Assembly: GCA_013376985.1 (NCBI GenBank)
Contig: JACABB010000002.1
Location: 232,718 to 296,717, forward strand
DNA length: 64,000 bases
Reading direction: 5' to 3'
DNA from: Bacteroidales bacterium
GTDB taxonomy: Bacteria; Bacteroidota; Bacteroidia; Bacteroidales; Tenuifilaceae
Shown here: in pieces, positions 55,090 to 64,000 of the stretch
Layout of the letters: each line of letters starts with the position of its first letter
How positions within the stretch are numbered: the first letter of the stretch is position 1
Position numbers and translations under genes: made by a program
Notes under the pieces: model-generated
What the model saw: only the letters and a program-made list of their open reading frames with translations
What the model was told of the DNA's origin: nothing
Databases searched by the model: none

Positions 55090-56046
55090 ATGAATAAAAA
55101 GGTTGGTACTTATGCATTTAATGGGATATGGATAACACTTTTAATCCTATCATTTTTATTCATTTCCTGCTTATCGGGAAGCAAAAAAGCCATTGATGAA
55201 ACCCCAACACGAGGAAATATTAAAATTTTTGTGGATGAATCATACCAACCAATTATAGATTCAGAGATATATACTTTCACAAGCCTTTATACATACGCAA
55301 ATATTACACCTGTATTCAAGCCTGAAGTTGATGTTATTAATGATTTTATGAATGACTCAATTAAGGTTATTGTAACAAACAAAAAACTTACAGACGCTCA
55401 AGTTAAATATTTAAAGGATACCCTTATAATCGCTCGAACATTTGCCTTTGCGTACGATGCTCTAGCATTAATTGTCAATAATGCAAACCGCGATTCCTTG
55501 CTATCCTATAATACGATTAAGAATATCTTTCTTGGCAACATTAAAACTTGGAAAGAGATTAATGATAAATCAAAACTCAATAACATAAGCGTAGTATTCG
55601 ATAATACCAAATCTGGTAATATCAGATATTTTAAGGAAAAATTTGAAATCACAAACAAACTTCCGAGTAATTTCTATGCTGTTAACTCAAACGAAGAGGT
55701 CATTAACTTTATCAATAAAAACCCGAATGCATTAGGTATTATATCTGTTAATTGGATTAGTGATAAAGACGATCCTCGTAGCCAAAAATTCACCCGCAAA
55801 ATTAAAGTTATTGCTGTTTCATCCGAATTTGATCCATCATCATATTATTTACCTGAACAAGGTTCAATATATAACAAATCATACCCTTTTACACGCGAGG
55901 TATACCTTATTTCACGTGAAACATTTTCGGGACTTGGTTCTGGCTTTATATCATGGGTTACACACGACCAAGGTCAGAGGATAGTATTAAAATCGGGGCT
56001 TGTACCAGCTACCGCTCCAATTCGACTAATTCAAGTAAAACACTAA
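55090..56046 (+). CDS. PstS-like phosphate-binding lipoprotein
   Basis: 318 aa. The lipobox ISC follows a hydrophobic segment (Cys near 27). The mature part is a type II periplasmic-binding fold of the PstS-like family (IKIFVDESYQP, FAFAYDALALIVN, WKEIND, GNIRYFKEK, LGIISVNWIS, GFISWVTHDQGQRIV). No Pst transport genes are near. In Bacteroidota such proteins sit with ExbBD/TonB/TPR genes as here and may have a structural or sensing role rather than phosphate uptake (inference). Confidence 0.82.
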   Translation: MNKKVGTYAFNGIWITLLILSFLFISCLSGSKKAIDETPTRGNIKIFVDESYQPIIDSEIYTFTSLYTYANITPVFKPEVDVINDFMNDSIKVIVTNKKLTDAQVKYLKDTLIIARTFAFAYDALALIVNNANRDSLLSYNTIKNIFLGNIKTWKEINDKSKLNNISVVFDNTKSGNIRYFKEKFEITNKLPSNFYAVNSNEEVINFINKNPNALGIISVNWISDKDDPRSQKFTRKIKVIAVSSEFDPSSYYLPEQGSIYNKSYPFTREVYLISRETFSGLGSGFISWVTHDQGQRIVLKSGLVPATAPIRLIQVKH

Positions 56047-56073
56047 ATAATGTTTGACATAACCATAACACAT

Positions 56074-58281
56074 ATGAGAAAAGTTTGTTTTAAACAGGTT
56101 CTATTATTAGCAAGTTTGTTTTGCATTTTTGTTACAAGCAATATCAATGCACAAGATTTACAAACAGCTATTACCTTAACCCGAAGCGAGCAGTATGATG
56201 AGGCGGAAGCCGCTTATAATCAACTGATTCAAAAAGAACCCAATGTTAGTAAAAATTATTTCTATCTTGGAGAGAACATATTGTTAAGCTATTTTGCCGA
56301 TACAATTTCAAACTCCTTAAAAGTATTAACCACTCAAGCAAAAGAGGTTTACTTAAAAGGAGTAAATGCTGATAGTTTAAATTCTTTGAACTACATCGGT
56401 CTATCAAAAGTGGCTTTCTACTTAGGACAAGATCAAGAAGCGGCAAAATTCAGACTAAAAGCAAAGAAAAACCTACCTGCCTACAAAAAAGTCTCTAAAA
56501 TTCTGAACCCAAAAGATTACGCTTTTGCTTTAGCAAAACTTGCAGAATCTTACATTAGAAACGAAAAGGTTGATACCTCTAAGGCTTTACCATTGTTAAG
56601 AGAGGCTATTACCATTGATTCAAAAACTCCTGAAATTTTTATCATTGCTGGTGATATCTACTTCCTTGCAAAAGATGGATCAAATTCAATTAGAAACTAC
56701 AATATTGCAAATAACCTTGACAAAACTCGTCCTACTGCAAATATGAAGATTGGTAGTATTTACATGAAAGGTCGAAATCTAACTGCTGCAATTCCATACT
56801 TCGAAGAAGCAATTAAATTAAACGCTAGCTATGCACCAGCATATCGTGAGCTTGGTCTGCTCTGGTCAATGGCAGGTAAATATGATAAATCGAAGGAATA
56901 TTTTAAGAAATATCTTGAGATAACTAAAGGTAATATTCCAGCTAAAATTCGTTACGTTACTGCCCTTTTTTATGCAAAAGAGTACGATGAAGCAGTGAAA
57001 AATGTTGAGGAGATATTTAGCATTGATCAAAAAAGAACCTATCTAAACCGTATTGCAGCTTACTCAAGTTTTGAGAAAAACCCTCCCGAATACAATAAGG
57101 CCTTAGCGTACATGGATAAATTATTCAAAGATATGCCTGAAGATCGAATCATTCAGAAGGATTATACCTATTACGCAAAGATTCTTTTAAAGAAAAATTC
57201 TGATTACCCTAAATTGGTGCAGAATACCGAAAAACTTGAACGTGATTTAACTAAAAATCAGGAGAAATATGATGCTGCAAAATCAGCAGAAACAAAGGAA
57301 AAACTAAAAGTTCAAATAGATACCCTCACAAATCAAATTGCAAGATCAAGAAAATTAATTGCTGCTGATGATGTTGAACTAGACAAGGCTTTCCAAGCAT
57401 ATAAAAAGGCTTATGAATTAACCCCTGATGATAAATATCTATTAAACGATGTTGCCGTAAACCTATACAACTACAAACGTTTTAACGAATCGGCAAAATA
57501 TTTTGAAAAACTGATTGCTCTGGGGAAAAATGATGCTAATGATTATTTGCAGGTTGGAAAAGCATACAACCAAGGTAAAAACTATGTTAAAGCAGATTCA
57601 GCTTTATCTGTTTTAGTCCAGAAGTTCCCAGACAATATCCAAGGTTATGTTTGGATCGCAAATACATATTCTGCGATGGATCCAGATAATAACAAAGGAA
57701 TTGCTAGACCAAAATTTGAAATGGTTATCCAAAAAGCTCGGACCGACAGCGTTAAGTATGCTACCGAACTTTTTAACGCATACCGTTTCATGGGAGGTGA
57801 CTATTTTTCACAAAAGAATTACGCAAAAGCAAGAGAATACTACTATAGGATTGTGAATCTTAGTGCCGACAATAAAGAGTATAAAACTATTGGATATAAC
57901 TCTATCGGATTAACTTACTATTCAAACAGTGAGTTTGATAAAGCAATTGAAGCGTATAAAAAAACCTTAGAAATAGATCCTAAGAATCAAAATGCTACCA
58001 TTTCTATAAAGAATGTTGAAACAGCAAGGAATAACATAGTACAAGCAAAACCTAACGAGATAAAGGGTATCGTTAAGGATGTATTCGGCAGCCCAATTGC
58101 TAGTGCCTCTGTCCGCGTTAGAGATACTGCTGCAGAGGCTTGGACAAATGCCGAAGGAAAATATTCATTTGAGATTCCGGAAGGTTCAGAAGCGTTAATA
58201 GTAAGTGCAAAGGGTTATAAATCAAAAGAGGTTGTAATTACAAAAGCACGAATCTATAATATCAGCCTCGAACAGCAGTAA
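56074..58281 (+). CDS. TPR-repeat protein with C-terminal carboxypeptidase-regulatory-like domain
   Basis: 735 aa from the ATG at 56074, which starts a normal signal peptide ending NINAQ; a longer frame from 56050 adds eight codons and is less likely. About 12-15 TPR-like helices pairs (e.g. ALPLLREAITIDSKTPEIFIIAGDIY; AFQAYKKAYELTPDDKYLLNDVAVNLY; AIEAYKKTLEIDPKNQNATISI) fill the protein, and a beta domain (about 660-735, GIVKDVFGSPIASASVRVRD) ends it, as in TonB-linked and adhesin proteins. It probably scaffolds the envelope complex encoded next to it. Confidence 0.85.
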   Translation: MRKVCFKQVLLLASLFCIFVTSNINAQDLQTAITLTRSEQYDEAEAAYNQLIQKEPNVSKNYFYLGENILLSYFADTISNSLKVLTTQAKEVYLKGVNADSLNSLNYIGLSKVAFYLGQDQEAAKFRLKAKKNLPAYKKVSKILNPKDYAFALAKLAESYIRNEKVDTSKALPLLREAITIDSKTPEIFIIAGDIYFLAKDGSNSIRNYNIANNLDKTRPTANMKIGSIYMKGRNLTAAIPYFEEAIKLNASYAPAYRELGLLWSMAGKYDKSKEYFKKYLEITKGNIPAKIRYVTALFYAKEYDEAVKNVEEIFSIDQKRTYLNRIAAYSSFEKNPPEYNKALAYMDKLFKDMPEDRIIQKDYTYYAKILLKKNSDYPKLVQNTEKLERDLTKNQEKYDAAKSAETKEKLKVQIDTLTNQIARSRKLIAADDVELDKAFQAYKKAYELTPDDKYLLNDVAVNLYNYKRFNESAKYFEKLIALGKNDANDYLQVGKAYNQGKNYVKADSALSVLVQKFPDNIQGYVWIANTYSAMDPDNNKGIARPKFEMVIQKARTDSVKYATELFNAYRFMGGDYFSQKNYAKAREYYYRIVNLSADNKEYKTIGYNSIGLTYYSNSEFDKAIEAYKKTLEIDPKNQNATISIKNVETARNNIVQAKPNEIKGIVKDVFGSPIASASVRVRDTAAEAWTNAEGKYSFEIPEGSEALIVSAKGYKSKEVVITKARIYNISLEQQ

Positions 58282-58354
58282 GTATTTGTTTAACAGCACA
58301 ATGATGATTTATCAAATATGCTGTAGAGCAATAAAAAGTAAATGAATGAATCTA

Positions 58355-58362
58355 TATATTTG
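58355..58362 (+). promoter_or_regulatory. -7 element before exbB (TATATTTG)
   Basis: Exact TAnnTTTG, 40 nt before the ExbB start; no TTTG at the right distance upstream. Confidence 0.4.
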
Positions 58363-58401
58363 CAACTTAAAAAATTCTAAACCTAACCAAACAATACGAC
58401 A

Positions 58402-59217
58402 ATGAGTAAAAAAGGAAGTACATTTAAAGATGTGTTTGCATCAATTTTCGCAACTGGTGCTATTTTAGTAGCATTTGCTATTTCCCTTTATCTATTTATT
58501 TTTATAATGGGAAGTCCTGTTAACTTCGAAGGTGGTAACCCTGCAGGGCATCCACTACCTGGTAACTATTTAGGCATTATTTACAAAGGTGGAGTTATTG
58601 TTCCTATTCTTATGACATGCGTTTTAACACTTCTTATCTTCACATTCGAAAGGTTTATTACATTATCCAGAGCACAAGGAAAAGGTAGATTAAACTCTTT
58701 CGTTCGAAACCTTCAAAACTTAATGAACGAAGGTAAAATTGATGAAGCTTTAGTTTCTTGCGATAAGCAAAAAGGTTCTTTGGCAAATGTTATGAGAGCA
58801 GGTCTTACTCGCTTCAACGATCTTAAAAATGACAAGACATTAGAAAAGGATCAAAAGATTCTTTCTGTACAAAAATCTCTTGAAGAAGCAACAGCACTTG
58901 AATTACCTATGCTTGGTAAAAACATGATTATCTTTTCTACCCTAGCATCTATTTCTGTGCTAATTGGTCTTATTGGTACCGTTCTTGGTATGATCAAGGC
59001 TTTTGCTGCGTTAGCTCAATCTGGTGCTCCAGATGCACTTGCTCTTGCAACAGGTATTTCTGAGGCTCTTATTAACACTGCATTTGGTATTACTGGTTCT
59101 ACAATCGCTATTGTAATGTATAACTTTTTCTCATCAAAAGTTGATGGTTATACATTCAAAATTGATGAAGCTGGTTTCAGCTTGACCCAGACCTTTGCAG
59201 CATCATTAAAAAACTAA
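58402..59217 (+). CDS. exbB: MotA/TolQ/ExbB proton channel family protein
   Basis: 271 aa. Three TM helices with a cytoplasmic loop: an extra N-terminal TM (about 18-37), the long loop, and the core pair LGKNMIIFSTLASISVLIGLIGTVLGMIKAF and SEALINTAFGITGSTIAIVMYNFF, typical of ExbB/TolQ. With ExbD it uses the proton gradient to energise TonB. It is first of the exbB-exbD-exbD-tonB run. Confidence 0.93.
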   Translation: MSKKGSTFKDVFASIFATGAILVAFAISLYLFIFIMGSPVNFEGGNPAGHPLPGNYLGIIYKGGVIVPILMTCVLTLLIFTFERFITLSRAQGKGRLNSFVRNLQNLMNEGKIDEALVSCDKQKGSLANVMRAGLTRFNDLKNDKTLEKDQKILSVQKSLEEATALELPMLGKNMIIFSTLASISVLIGLIGTVLGMIKAFAALAQSGAPDALALATGISEALINTAFGITGSTIAIVMYNFFSSKVDGYTFKIDEAGFSLTQTFAASLKN

Positions 59218-59252
59218 TTTAACTTTTGGCTTAAACCCAAAAAGTACGATCC

Positions 59253-59888
59253 ATGCCAAAGATTAAATTACCAACAAAGTCCCCTCATATTGATATGACA
59301 CCGATGGTTGACTTATTCTCTGTTGTTTTAACATTCTTAATGTTAACCACAACTATGAGACAACCTGAACCGGCTCCTATCGATACACCCTTCTCTATTT
59401 CTGATAAAACCGCCCCTGAAGCTAATATTATGACTGTTCTTTTATCAAAGGATAGTAGAGTATTCTTCAATATTGATAATGGTAAGGATACTGCTTACCA
59501 TTTTAAGGGCAAAATCTTAACGGAAATGGGAAAAAGGTATGATATGACCTTTACCCCAGAAGAGGTGAAACAATTCGAAGCCTACCCGTCATCGTTTGGT
59601 TTACCCATTCAAAAAATGCATGAATTTATCAAAACGAAAGACGCAAAAGTTAAGGAAGCCTTGCAAGCAAAAGGTATTCCTATCGATTCAACTGATAATC
59701 AGCTAGCTCTTTGGATTCTTTTTGCACGTCAAGTTAACAAAGATATTGCAGCCTGTATTAAAGGTGATAACGATGCTCCGTATCCAATTGTAAAAAAAGT
59801 ACTGGATATTTTGCAAGATAAAAACGTAAACAGGTTCAACCTGATTACAAATCTTGAAGTAACTAAGGTAACTACTCAAAGCGAATAG
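59253..59888 (+). CDS. exbD: Biopolymer transport protein ExbD/TolR family (first copy)
   Basis: 211 aa. A single TM near the N-terminus carries the conserved Asp in IDMTPMVDLFSV, the proton-path residue. The periplasmic domain has insertions beyond the usual 140 residues (QLALWILFARQVNKDIAACI). It is followed by a second ExbD after 4 bp. The two copies share the TM block but differ in the periplasmic region, so they are likely to form heteromers. Confidence 0.9.
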   Translation: MPKIKLPTKSPHIDMTPMVDLFSVVLTFLMLTTTMRQPEPAPIDTPFSISDKTAPEANIMTVLLSKDSRVFFNIDNGKDTAYHFKGKILTEMGKRYDMTFTPEEVKQFEAYPSSFGLPIQKMHEFIKTKDAKVKEALQAKGIPIDSTDNQLALWILFARQVNKDIAACIKGDNDAPYPIVKKVLDILQDKNVNRFNLITNLEVTKVTTQSE

Positions 59889-59892
59889 TGAT

Positions 59893-60543
59893 ATGGGAGA
59901 AATAATTCAAGAGGAAAAACAAAAAGGTGGAAAGAAAAGACCGAAGCATCACTCCACCCGCATTGACATGACCCCGATGGTTGACCTTATGTGTCTTCTC
60001 ATCACGTTTTTCATGCTTACAACAGCTTTTAGCAAATCAAAGGTAATGGAAATAGCCCTACCCGAAAGGGATCCTAAGGTTAAACCACCCCCAGTTTCAA
60101 AAGCTAGAACCGTAAATATCATACTTGGTCCTGAAAATAAAGTTTTCTGGTATCCTGGTATGGTAGAAAACCCCAAGAGTCCTCCTCCGCTTCAGGAAAC
60201 AGATTTTAGCGATCAAGGTATTCGCAAGATGCTACTGGAAAGAAATAAATTCTTATTTAAAAAGGTAGCCGCATTTAGGGAAAAAACCATTAAGGAAAAC
60301 CCTACAATGAGTCGAGATTCTTTACTTGCAAATATCAAAAGGTTTAATAAACTTGATGACTCTGGGCCTATTGTTCTGATAAAGGCGTATAAAGATTCCA
60401 GATATGCTAATGTTGTTGATATTATCGATGAAATGGCAATCTGTAATATAATACGTTACGCTATTGTAGATATTAATTATGTGGAGGAAGATATGGTGAA
60501 AGCAGCAATGGCTGCCTCCACTAAATCAACTAAACCACAATAG
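59893..60543 (+). CDS. exbD: Biopolymer transport protein ExbD/TolR family (second copy)
   Basis: 216 aa. N-terminal Lys/Arg tail, TM with IDMTPMVDLMCLLITFFML (the conserved Asp present), and a periplasmic part with a Pro-rich stretch (PKVKPPPVSK) and VVDIIDEMAICNIIRYAIVDIN. Paired with the first ExbD as commonly seen in this phylum. The tonB gene follows after 23 bp. Confidence 0.9.
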   Translation: MGEIIQEEKQKGGKKRPKHHSTRIDMTPMVDLMCLLITFFMLTTAFSKSKVMEIALPERDPKVKPPPVSKARTVNIILGPENKVFWYPGMVENPKSPPPLQETDFSDQGIRKMLLERNKFLFKKVAAFREKTIKENPTMSRDSLLANIKRFNKLDDSGPIVLIKAYKDSRYANVVDIIDEMAICNIIRYAIVDINYVEEDMVKAAMAASTKSTKPQ

Positions 60544-60566
60544 AAAGGCCATATAGATTGAGCATT

Positions 60567-61343
60567 ATGGAAAATGAACTAAAAAATATTCCCTCTTTTG
60601 ACGACATCGTTTTCGAAAACAGGAATAAGGAGTATGGAGCTTATAAAATCCGCAAAAAGTACAATCGTACTGTCTTGTGGGCAATGCTTGTGGGTACATT
60701 TATCCTAGGCACTGTAATAATTACTCCATATGTAATGGCTTCTGTTAGTGAACGAAGACAACAAAAAGAGGAAAAAGCCGTAACGGCTGAAATGGAGAAA
60801 TTGGATCAACCACAAGAACAAGTTGCTCCACCTCCACCTCCACCTCCACCAGCAGAAGCACAGGCTGTGGTTAAATATGTTGCTCCTGTGGTTGTTGACT
60901 CTGTGAAGAATGAAGATCGTGGTGACTTTGCAACAGTAGACGAGGTAAAAGAAACTGTAACAGACGAAGCTGTAGTTGAGGTTGTTGAACAACCCAAGGA
61001 AGAAGTTCAAGAGGTAAAAGAAGAAGAAGTATTCCTTGTTGTTGAAGAGATGCCAAGTTTTGGTACTGGCGATGCAAATGGATTCCGCAGCTATGTATCT
61101 TCAAATATGAAATACCCTGAAGTTGCCGCAGAGAACGGTATTCAAGGTCGTGTATTTGTTCAATTTGTTGTTGAATCTGATGGTCGTTTAACCAATGTTA
61201 AGGTTATCCGTGGTGTTGACCCTGCACTTGATAAAGAAGCTGTTCGAGTTGTGGAATCATCTCCAAGATGGAATCCTGGTAAACAAAGAGGTAAACCTGT
61301 TCGCGTATCATTTACCTTCCCAATTACTTTTGTTCTTCAGTAA
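60567..61343 (+). CDS. tonB: Energy transducer TonB
   Basis: 258 aa from the ATG at 60567 (an in-frame TTG three codons earlier is less likely). One TM (about 33-55), a Pro-rich rigid spacer (Q-V-A-P8), a Val/Glu-rich segment, and a C-terminal TonB domain (about 170-258, YPEVAAENGIQGRVFVQFVVESDGRL, RWNPGKQRGKPVRVSFTFPI). The YP motif and the RGxV-type strand are diagnostic. It passes ExbBD energy to outer-membrane SusC-like receptors. A hairpin ends the run. Confidence 0.93.
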   Translation: MENELKNIPSFDDIVFENRNKEYGAYKIRKKYNRTVLWAMLVGTFILGTVIITPYVMASVSERRQQKEEKAVTAEMEKLDQPQEQVAPPPPPPPPAEAQAVVKYVAPVVVDSVKNEDRGDFATVDEVKETVTDEAVVEVVEQPKEEVQEVKEEEVFLVVEEMPSFGTGDANGFRSYVSSNMKYPEVAAENGIQGRVFVQFVVESDGRLTNVKVIRGVDPALDKEAVRVVESSPRWNPGKQRGKPVRVSFTFPITFVLQ

Positions 61344-61364
61344 TAAATTTATTTCCGTATATTT

Positions 61365-61397
61365 AAAAACCCTGATTTAACTTATCAGGGTTTTTTT
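61365..61397 (+). terminator. Terminator of the exbB-tonB operon
   Basis: AAAAACCCTGAT and ATCAGGGTTTTT form a 12-bp stem with a 7-nt loop, then more T, 20 bp after the tonB stop. Confidence 0.88.
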
Positions 61398-61414
61398 ATA
61401 AAAATACGTACCAC

Positions 61415-62608
61415 ATGGCAAATCCAGTTATTACCTCCCGTAAAGCCGAAACGGCAATTCTTATTGGAGTTATACTTCAGCGTCAGACAGAGGAAGATAT
61501 TCGTGATTATTTAGACGAATTAGAGTTCTTAGCCGAGACGGCTGGTGCTAAAACTATGAAAAGATTTTTACAAAAGGTTGATGCACCCAATCCCAAAACT
61601 TTTATCGGGTCAGGAAAAGTGTTGGAAATTAAAGAATATGTTGAACAAAACGAAATTGACTTAGTAATCTTTGATGATGAGCTTACGCCTACACAACTTC
61701 GAAACCTTGAGCATGAATTCGAAAGAAAAGTTTTGGATAGAACAAACTTAATTTTAGATGTATTCGCTCAACGGGCAAAAACAGCATACGCTAAAACACA
61801 AGTGGAGTTGGCACAATACCAATTTCTACTCCCTAGACTTACCCGAATGTGGACACACCTTGAAAGGCAGCGTGGAGGTATTGGTCTTAGAGGACCTGGT
61901 GAAACAGAAATTGAGACAGATCGTCGTGTTATTAGGGGTAAAATCTCAAAACTTAAGGAGGAATTAAAACAGATCGATCGTCAAATGTCCACCCAACGTC
62001 AAAATAGAGGGAGCATAGTGCGCATTGCCTTAGTTGGCTATACCAATGTTGGAAAATCAACCATTATGAATACCCTTAGCAAATCTGAAGTTTTTGCTGA
62101 GGATAAACTTTTTGCAACTCTTGATACAACGGTTCGGAAAGTTGTATTTGAAAATCTCCCGTTTTTGTTGTCGGATACCGTTGGGTTTATTCGCAAACTC
62201 CCTCATCAACTTGTTGAATCGTTTAAATCTACACTTGATGAAGTTCGAGAGGCAGATCTACTTCTACATGTTGTTGACATATCGCACTCTGCATTTGAAG
62301 AACAACTAAATGTAGTTGTTCAAACATTACAGGAAATCGGCGCAGCAGATAAACCTGTATTACTTGTTTTTAATAAGATAGATGCCTATAAGTGGGTTAA
62401 AAAGGATGAAGACGATCCTTCCCTCAGAAGCAAAGAAAATTACAGTTTAGAGGAACTTAAGAATAGCTGGATGGCTAAAAGTAACTCTCCATCAATTTTT
62501 ATATCGGCAAAGCATAAAACAAATTTTGACGAATTTCGAGAAAAAATTTACATTTTGGTTAGGGATATACATACTACAAGGTATCCTTATGATAAGTTTC
62601 TGTACTAG
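61415..62608 (+). CDS. hflX: GTPase HflX
   Basis: 397 aa, ribosome-binding translation-factor GTPase that rescues stalled or split ribosomes under stress. N-terminal domain with AETAGAKTMKRF; the GGIGLRGPGETEIETDRR block; G1 GYTNVGKST, G3 DTVGF and G4 NKID. Ends with a C-terminal extension (YPYDKFLY). Independent of the TonB operon, as a terminator separates them. Confidence 0.95.
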   Translation: MANPVITSRKAETAILIGVILQRQTEEDIRDYLDELEFLAETAGAKTMKRFLQKVDAPNPKTFIGSGKVLEIKEYVEQNEIDLVIFDDELTPTQLRNLEHEFERKVLDRTNLILDVFAQRAKTAYAKTQVELAQYQFLLPRLTRMWTHLERQRGGIGLRGPGETEIETDRRVIRGKISKLKEELKQIDRQMSTQRQNRGSIVRIALVGYTNVGKSTIMNTLSKSEVFAEDKLFATLDTTVRKVVFENLPFLLSDTVGFIRKLPHQLVESFKSTLDEVREADLLLHVVDISHSAFEEQLNVVVQTLQEIGAADKPVLLVFNKIDAYKWVKKDEDDPSLRSKENYSLEELKNSWMAKSNSPSIFISAKHKTNFDEFREKIYILVRDIHTTRYPYDKFLY

Positions 62609-62691
62609 AATTTTATATTAAAAAATTTAGAGCCTAGTAATTAAGTTCTTATCATTTTTTAAATTATATCAAATTGATATCTGAAATAGTT

Positions 62692-63873
62692 ATGAAAAAG
62701 TTCATCTTTTTTTCTCATAACCGAAAATTATACTTATTTTTTACTTGCACTGTATTAATTGGGTATTCATTTATTTACTTATTAATAACAGCTGCAAAAA
62801 CAGATTTTGAGCCACCACATCCCTCCTCAACGGAAGAACTTGATTTTCTTGATGTTGATCTTTTAACATTAAATCAAGATGCAAAATTTGCATTCGAAAA
62901 AAAGAGTTACAAAGAGGCTGCAAAAAAGTATATTGAAATACTACATCATAAACCATCCGATATTGAAACCCTATATAATTTGGCAAGTTGCTATGCGCTT
63001 CTCAAAAAACCCGAACTCGCTGCAAGAGCTTTGAACTACGCCTTAGACGCTGGCTTAAATGATATTTCAGGCTTGCTTTCTGATTCTGTTTGGGTTAATG
63101 TTAAGGATAACCCTATTTTCAAATCGACTTTTGATAAAGCAAAAACTTATAAAGAGGAAAGAGGAGAACCGTTCTATGCTGAGTGTAAAGTTTTAATAAG
63201 AGGCTGTTTAAAACGACCCGATAATTATGACTCCACCAAAGCGTACCCATTACTGATTTTACTTCATGGATATGGATCATATGCAGAATCATACATGTCT
63301 GTTAGAAACCGTATGAGCGCAACAAATTTTTTTGTTGCTGCCCCCCAAGGACCATACCCACAAAAATTGTTGGAAATAAATAGTCCATCATATAGCTGGT
63401 TTTGTCCTACTAAAAATAAAGATTTATGGAATAGGGCAGATCCAATGGCAATAGATTATATCCTTAATGTTATTGATGAAATAAAGAGCCACTACAAAAT
63501 TTCGGGGGTATATTTACTTGGGCACTCTCAGGGCGGAGGGTTGGCTTATATGACGGGAATAAATGTTCCTGATAAAATATCTGGTATTATTTGTATCGGC
63601 GCAGGTAATCCCAAAGATCTCTTAACGCCAATTGCGCTGGATAAAGCATCCAAAATTTTACCTGTTTTTATTGGACATGGTTGGAACGATCCCAGAGTAA
63701 GTTTTGATCAAGCGCAACAAGCAAAGTATTTACTAAAAGATTATCAATTCAATGTCACTTTTAAACCTTTTAAGGGCGAACATTGGTTAGACAATGGTAA
63801 TCTAATTGAGGCAAAGAGATGGATAGATGAAATTGAGGCGAAAAGAGGCGTATCATCATCAAATGAAAACTAA
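62692..63873 (+). CDS. TPR-containing alpha/beta-hydrolase (phospholipase/esterase-like)
   Basis: 393 aa from the ATG at 62692 (a TTG six codons earlier opens the frame). N-terminal TM (about 12-33) places it in the envelope; two TPR units follow (about 60-110, AAKKYIEILHHKPSDIETLYNLASCYALL). The hydrolase domain has ILLHGYGS, nucleophile GHSQGGG (Ser near 284), GHGWNDPRV for the acid and GEHWLD for the His. It may be a TPR-docked esterase. No operon partner is visible within the window. Confidence 0.78.
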   Translation: MKKFIFFSHNRKLYLFFTCTVLIGYSFIYLLITAAKTDFEPPHPSSTEELDFLDVDLLTLNQDAKFAFEKKSYKEAAKKYIEILHHKPSDIETLYNLASCYALLKKPELAARALNYALDAGLNDISGLLSDSVWVNVKDNPIFKSTFDKAKTYKEERGEPFYAECKVLIRGCLKRPDNYDSTKAYPLLILLHGYGSYAESYMSVRNRMSATNFFVAAPQGPYPQKLLEINSPSYSWFCPTKNKDLWNRADPMAIDYILNVIDEIKSHYKISGVYLLGHSQGGGLAYMTGINVPDKISGIICIGAGNPKDLLTPIALDKASKILPVFIGHGWNDPRVSFDQAQQAKYLLKDYQFNVTFKPFKGEHWLDNGNLIEAKRWIDEIEAKRGVSSSNEN

Positions 63874-64000
63874 AAAATCCTTTAATGAGAGGTAAATTGG
63901 GTATAGAATTTTTTGTTAAATGGTTTTTGTTCGATTATTGCAAAATGTGGCTTAATGGACAAATTTAATGGTAATATCTTCTGAAATGTTTGTTGCTATT
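63874..64000. other. 3' end of window, intergenic or start of next gene
   Basis: A frame from the ATG at 63969 stays open to the edge for only 10 codons, too short to call. Confidence 0.3.

Noticed and set aside
63885..64000. Short frames at the 3' edge (ATG at 63885 and 63969)
   Set aside because: The first closes after 28 codons and the second is cut after 10; not enough to call.

Overview
The window comes from a Bacteroidota chromosome, most like Bacteroidales or a relative. The low-GC sequence shows Bacteroidota-type promoters (TTTG, about 19 nt, TAnnTTTG). Other signs are a giant PKD-repeat protein ending in a type IX secretion sorting domain, an ExbB-ExbD-ExbD-TonB block with a PstS-like lipoprotein and a TPR protein, a three-gene cytochrome-b succinate dehydrogenase, and the ribosomal order L13-S9-S2-EF-Ts.

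Layout. 1-2561: the end of a short-chain dehydrogenase, purQ, and an endonuclease/exonuclease/phosphatase-family protein. 2635-16453: one long co-directional operon with a good promoter and a strong terminator. It encodes CheR, a Cache-HAMP-GAF-PAS sensor with no output domain, a degenerate second CheR, a receiver-less CheB, a membrane GAF protein, a GAF-PAS-SpoIIE phosphatase (SiaA-like), SiaB kinase, SiaC, a TerB-ABCG transporter and two exported proteins. 16458-17438: PfkB sugar/nucleoside kinase. 17671-19430: two decayed IS630-family elements side by side, one with recognisable inverted repeats. 19616-26332: SH3-like lipoprotein, ctpA-type protease, dCMP deaminase, tRNA-Leu, dxs, OmpA-family lipoprotein. 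26394-29793: three exported proteins of unknown function, one a lipoprotein with HExxH. 29912-32262: serine hydrolase and a FucI-like protein, translationally coupled. 32315-41284: frr, pyrH, the giant PKD protein, tsf, rpsB, rpsI and rplM on the minus strand. 41491-44543: O-antigen ligase-like protein, 3-methyladenine glycosylase, 2-hydroxyacid dehydrogenase. 44655: tRNA-Asn. 45034-48509: succinate dehydrogenase. 48601-54955: caspase-like protein, single-domain DUF1456 protein, several exported unknowns and a short inverted-repeat element. 55090-61343: PstS-like, TPR, ExbB, ExbD, ExbD, TonB. 61415-63873: hflX and a TPR-esterase.

The most unusual system is the 13.8 kb operon at 2635-16453. 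It joins chemotaxis-type methylation enzymes to a SiaA-SiaB-SiaC phosphorylation switch and an ABC transporter, with no chemoreceptor, CheA, CheW or diguanylate cyclase in the window. Three proteins share one GAF subfamily and two share a Glu-rich coiled coil, which suggests a single signalling complex. The rest is mostly housekeeping, with two transposon graveyards and several lineage-type exported proteins.
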